From Chrysochromulina parva (Eukaryota > Haptophyta > Prymnesiales > Chrysochromulinaceae): DNA of 16,825 nucleotides. The stretch is taken from the NCBI GenBank assembly GCA_002887195.1, contig PJAB01001152.1, forward strand, positions 1 through 16,825, read 5' to 3'. Made by a program: the position numbers and the translations under genes. The notes beneath the pieces are model-generated. The model was given only the letters and a program-made list of their open reading frames with translations. It was not told where the DNA came from and searched no databases. Of the stretch, positions 14,701-16,825 are shown piece after piece; position 1 is the stretch's first letter, and every line of letters begins with the position of its first letter.

Positions 14701-16825
14701 GATTCGATCCGCAATCATGCGAGCCACCCGACGCGCTGCCACCCGAGGCGCTGCCACCCGACGCGCTCTCGTGCGAGCTATTGCCCAGGGCATTGGCCAG
14801 TCCGCCGCGGCTGCTGTGGCACGAGTTGCCGCTACTGCTGCTGTGGCAGCTGCAGCTGCGGTGCGAGGCACTGCCGCCCGACGCACTGCCGCCCGAGGAC
14901 TGATGAGAGCCGTCTTTCGACGAGCAGCTCGGCACCGAAGAGAGCGTCTCGGTGGTCTCGGTAGTGCCCGAGACGACGCTGCCCTGGGTGCGTCGCATCG
15001 CGCAGGACGAGACGCCGAACGCGGTGCCAGAGACGGCGCCGCCGCCGTGGGCGCCCTTTGTGTGCGACGACGACGACGGGGGGTGCGACGGCGGCGGCGG
15101 CGGCGCCATGGAGGCGCACGGCGCGTCGTCCTGGGCGCCATCCGAAGGGGGCGACGCGTCGGACGGGGAGGGGTCGGGCGGCGGCGAGTCGCCGAGCGGG
15201 GGCGAGGGGTTCCGGCCGGCCGTGCCCAGGTTCGTCAGGTTCGTCAGGTTCGTCAAGGAGCCCTCGTCCGCGCACTGGGCCCCGTTGGCCGACTCGCCGC
15301 CGGGGAGGCGTGGTGGGGGCGGCGGCATGAGCTCAGACGCGGACACGGAGGCCGGGGCGCCGTCGACGGCGCCGTCGGGACCTTGTCGGGCGAGCGACGG
15401 CGCCGGCGGCAGCGCGTACGAAGGCAGGGCAGGCTGCTGCGAGGACGATTGCGAGCGCACGACCGCCGAGCCCATCGCCTCGGCCATGGACAGGATCGCC
15501 ATCATCGACTGATGCCCATGGCAGGGCTCCGACAGTAGCTCGCGTGGCGTGGCGCCGTCGCGAGCACCGCCAGCATGGCCAACGGCCGCCTCGGCTGCGG
15601 CATCGAGCACTCCGACGCCCGTCGCGATCTCCGGCACCGAGATCTCGGAGCGCGAGATCTCCGAGCGAGAGGCGCAGAAGAGCAGCGTGATGGTCGCGGC
15701 GGTGCTCGTCGTCGTTCCGGCAGAGGGCGCCACGCCCCCCCACGCCGCCCCCGTCCCATCGGCGCCGCCTCCCGCGCCGCCACTCATCGTGGCCACTTGC
15801 AGGATGGGTGACATGTGAAGGGTCAGCACGAAGGGGATGCGCTGTGCGTCATACGCTACGAGCCGAACGGCCATCTGGTGCCGAAGCGCGCCCGCCTGCC
15901 GCAGGCTCGCCAGGGTCGCCAGGTCCGTCAAAGGACCCACCAACATGTCAAAGGACGCACCGAGAAGAGAAGACTCGGAGTGGCCGACCAGCCGGCAGAA
16001 GGCGGCATTCGAAGAGAGGATGCGCCAGGGAGCGTACGCCTCGGTCGCAACGTACGCGCGCGACGCGGCAGCCGCGGCGACGGCCGCGGGCGCCGCCGCC
16101 GCCGGGGCCGCCCCCTCACCACCTGCTCGATACGGCGCCGCGGCGCCGACGCTGGCGCCGCTGCCTGAGGCTCGGCCAGCAAGGGCTGAGAGAGTCGCGC
16201 CGCCGTGCCTGGGACGCATGCCGCCGCTGGCGCCGGCGACGTCGGCGGCCTGCTGGTCGGGCGGCGGGGGCGGCGCCGTCGGCGTCTCGCCGAAGACGAA
16301 CCGAAGCCACGAGAGCGAACGGTCTGCCATCGGCCGCGCTTCGATCGTCACGAGCGCTGGCGTCCCGTTCTTGCGGTACGCGACCAGGCTGGCAGTGCAG
16401 GCGGTGCAGCTCTGCGCAGGGCACACGCAACGCGCAGGCAACGCTCAGTCAGTCAGCCCAGCGTCGCGACCAGGCGAAGGGCAGTCAGAGAGTGGCATGC
16501 TCGAGAGAGCGCATCGACGACGAGGTCGGACTGCCAGGGCTCGGTTTGAGAAAGCACAGGGCCTGCGGGGCCCGCTGGTGTGCCAGGCGCGAGTTCGATG
16601 TGCGGGCAGCAAGTCGAACCTGCACGGCCGTCCAGAGCGCGCCAGTCGTCACCAGGCAGGTGCCGGAGCCATGCAGCAGAGCGGCCGAACGGCCGGTGAC
16701 GTCGCTCTCGACGTATCCGGCCAACTGGAGCCACTCGGGCGAGACAGCCACGATCAGATGGGGTGGCTGCGTTGTCACCAGCAGCCACGCGCCCGCAACG
16801 TCGTTCGTTGGCCGGTGCGCCGCAG
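11705..16825 (-). CDS. Tandem PAS-domain protein with long disordered region (5' partial)
   Basis: Two exons are visible: 16825-16620 (open at the window edge) and 16411-11705; joined in phase 0 they code for about 1637 residues. PAS 1 spans the intron: LIVAVSPEWLQLAGYVESDV, GRSAALLHGSGT, then ASLVAYRKNGTPALVTIEARP and LRFVFGE. PAS 2 is at about 16050-15790: ILSSNAAFCRLVGHSESSLL, GASFDMLVGP, ending LTLHMSPIL. Both resemble the LOV subgroup, but the GRNCRFLQ segment reads GRSAALLH and GASFDMLV, without the flavin-binding Cys. Next come about 1200 residues of low-complexity Ser/Gly/Ala/Asn sequence with several tandem repeats, then a coiled coil (about 12019-11870, SLYEEACEALSSELNMLEAQ to VGVRAKL) and a Gly/Pro/His tail. 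No kinase, cyclase or bZIP domain is seen. A role in signalling or scaffolding is inference. Confidence 0.8.
12698..12736 (-). repeat. 9-bp coding repeat (RYD)
   Basis: Four tandem copies of gtaccggtc (one with a substitution), giving Arg-Tyr-Asp triplets in the disordered part of the PAS protein. Confidence 0.8.
13042..13131 (-). repeat. 15-bp coding repeat (LGNGS/LGNST)
   Basis: Six imperfect 15-bp units encode Leu-Gly-Asn-Gly/Ser-Ser/Thr pentapeptides in the PAS protein. Confidence 0.8.
13287..13366 (-). repeat. 21-bp coding repeat (LSRISPD)
   Basis: Four units of 21 bp (core gagatgcggctgagatcggg) encode LSRIS-P/S-D in the PAS protein. The regular Ser-Arg-Ile-Ser-Pro could be a phosphorylation array, but this is inference. 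Confidence 0.85.
14417..14648 (-). repeat. 15-bp coding minisatellite (SNDAR/SNDAG)
   Basis: About sixteen copies of a 15-bp unit (cgttgctgcgcgcgt on the plus strand) encode Ser-Asn-Asp-Ala-Arg/Gly. One unit has lost a codon (12 bp) without breaking the frame, which supports selection to keep the frame open. Confidence 0.9.
16412..16619 (-). other. Intron within PAS domain 1
   Basis: 208-bp GT-AG intron (gttcga to cctgcgcag), phase 0, joining LWTAVQ to SCTACTASLVAYRKNG. It restores a continuous PAS domain, and the intron frames lack PAS-like sequence. It has no CTGAT array, unlike the introns of the GPAT and methyltransferase-like genes. Confidence 0.75.

Noticed and set aside
14096..15538. 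480-aa plus-strand ORF rich in RVVAAR repeats, and other large plus-strand ORFs over 11714-15538
   Set aside because: They are antisense to the GC-rich PAS protein gene and made of low-complexity mirror sequence; stops are rare on both strands at this GC content.

Overview
This window looks like nuclear DNA of a GC-rich, plastid-bearing unicellular eukaryote, most likely an alga with a secondary red plastid (haptophyte or stramenopile type; the exact lineage cannot be fixed from this sequence). The grounds are: spliced genes with GT-AG introns, a plastid-type glycerol-3-phosphate acyltransferase (GPAT) that starts with a signal peptide followed by Phe at the expected cleavage point, a second protein with a similar presequence, a mitochondrial ribosome recycling factor, a FUT8/NodZ-like glycosyltransferase and a BspA-like leucine-rich repeat protein.

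Layout. 2-1057 (+): 3' part of a BspA-like LRR gene with 69-bp repeats. 1058-1803: AT-richer intergenic DNA with a possible 437-bp insertion. 1804-4100 (-): complete six-exon plastid GPAT, 389 aa when spliced. 4292-5827 (-): three-exon gene for a methyltransferase-like protein, 426 aa. 5831-6361 (+): unknown coiled-coil-like protein, divergent from the previous gene with only 3 bp between the two predicted ATGs. 6944-8293 (+): FUT8-like glycosyltransferase. 8461-9219 (+): mitochondrial RRF. 9491-10012 (+): acylphosphatase-like protein with a plastid-type presequence. 10413-11213 (-): unknown Pro/Ala/Lys-rich protein. 11705-16825 (-, 5' partial): very long protein with two PAS domains, a disordered repeat-rich middle and a C-terminal coiled coil.

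The most interesting structure is in the introns of the two neighbouring minus-strand genes (2000-5257). The gene models rest on homology for the GPAT, so the intron limits are well defined. All seven introns are short (121-370 bp) and carry copies or long arrays of a roughly 10-bp unit that reads CTGATKGCCT in the sense of the genes. Several introns are bounded by 17-30 bp duplications of exon sequence, so that one splice site lies in or next to the duplicated host sequence and the other comes from the repeat. Three acceptors in the two genes share nearly the same 3' end (CTCCCTCATCAG), and splice-site regions are themselves tandemly duplicated. This resembles a family of introner-like elements, or introns created by tandem duplication, and is the best candidate here for something undescribed.

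No tRNA, rRNA, CRISPR array or intact transposase gene was recognised. The genes do not form an obvious pathway. Two products (GPAT and the acylphosphatase-like protein) are probably plastid-targeted and one (RRF) is probably mitochondrial.
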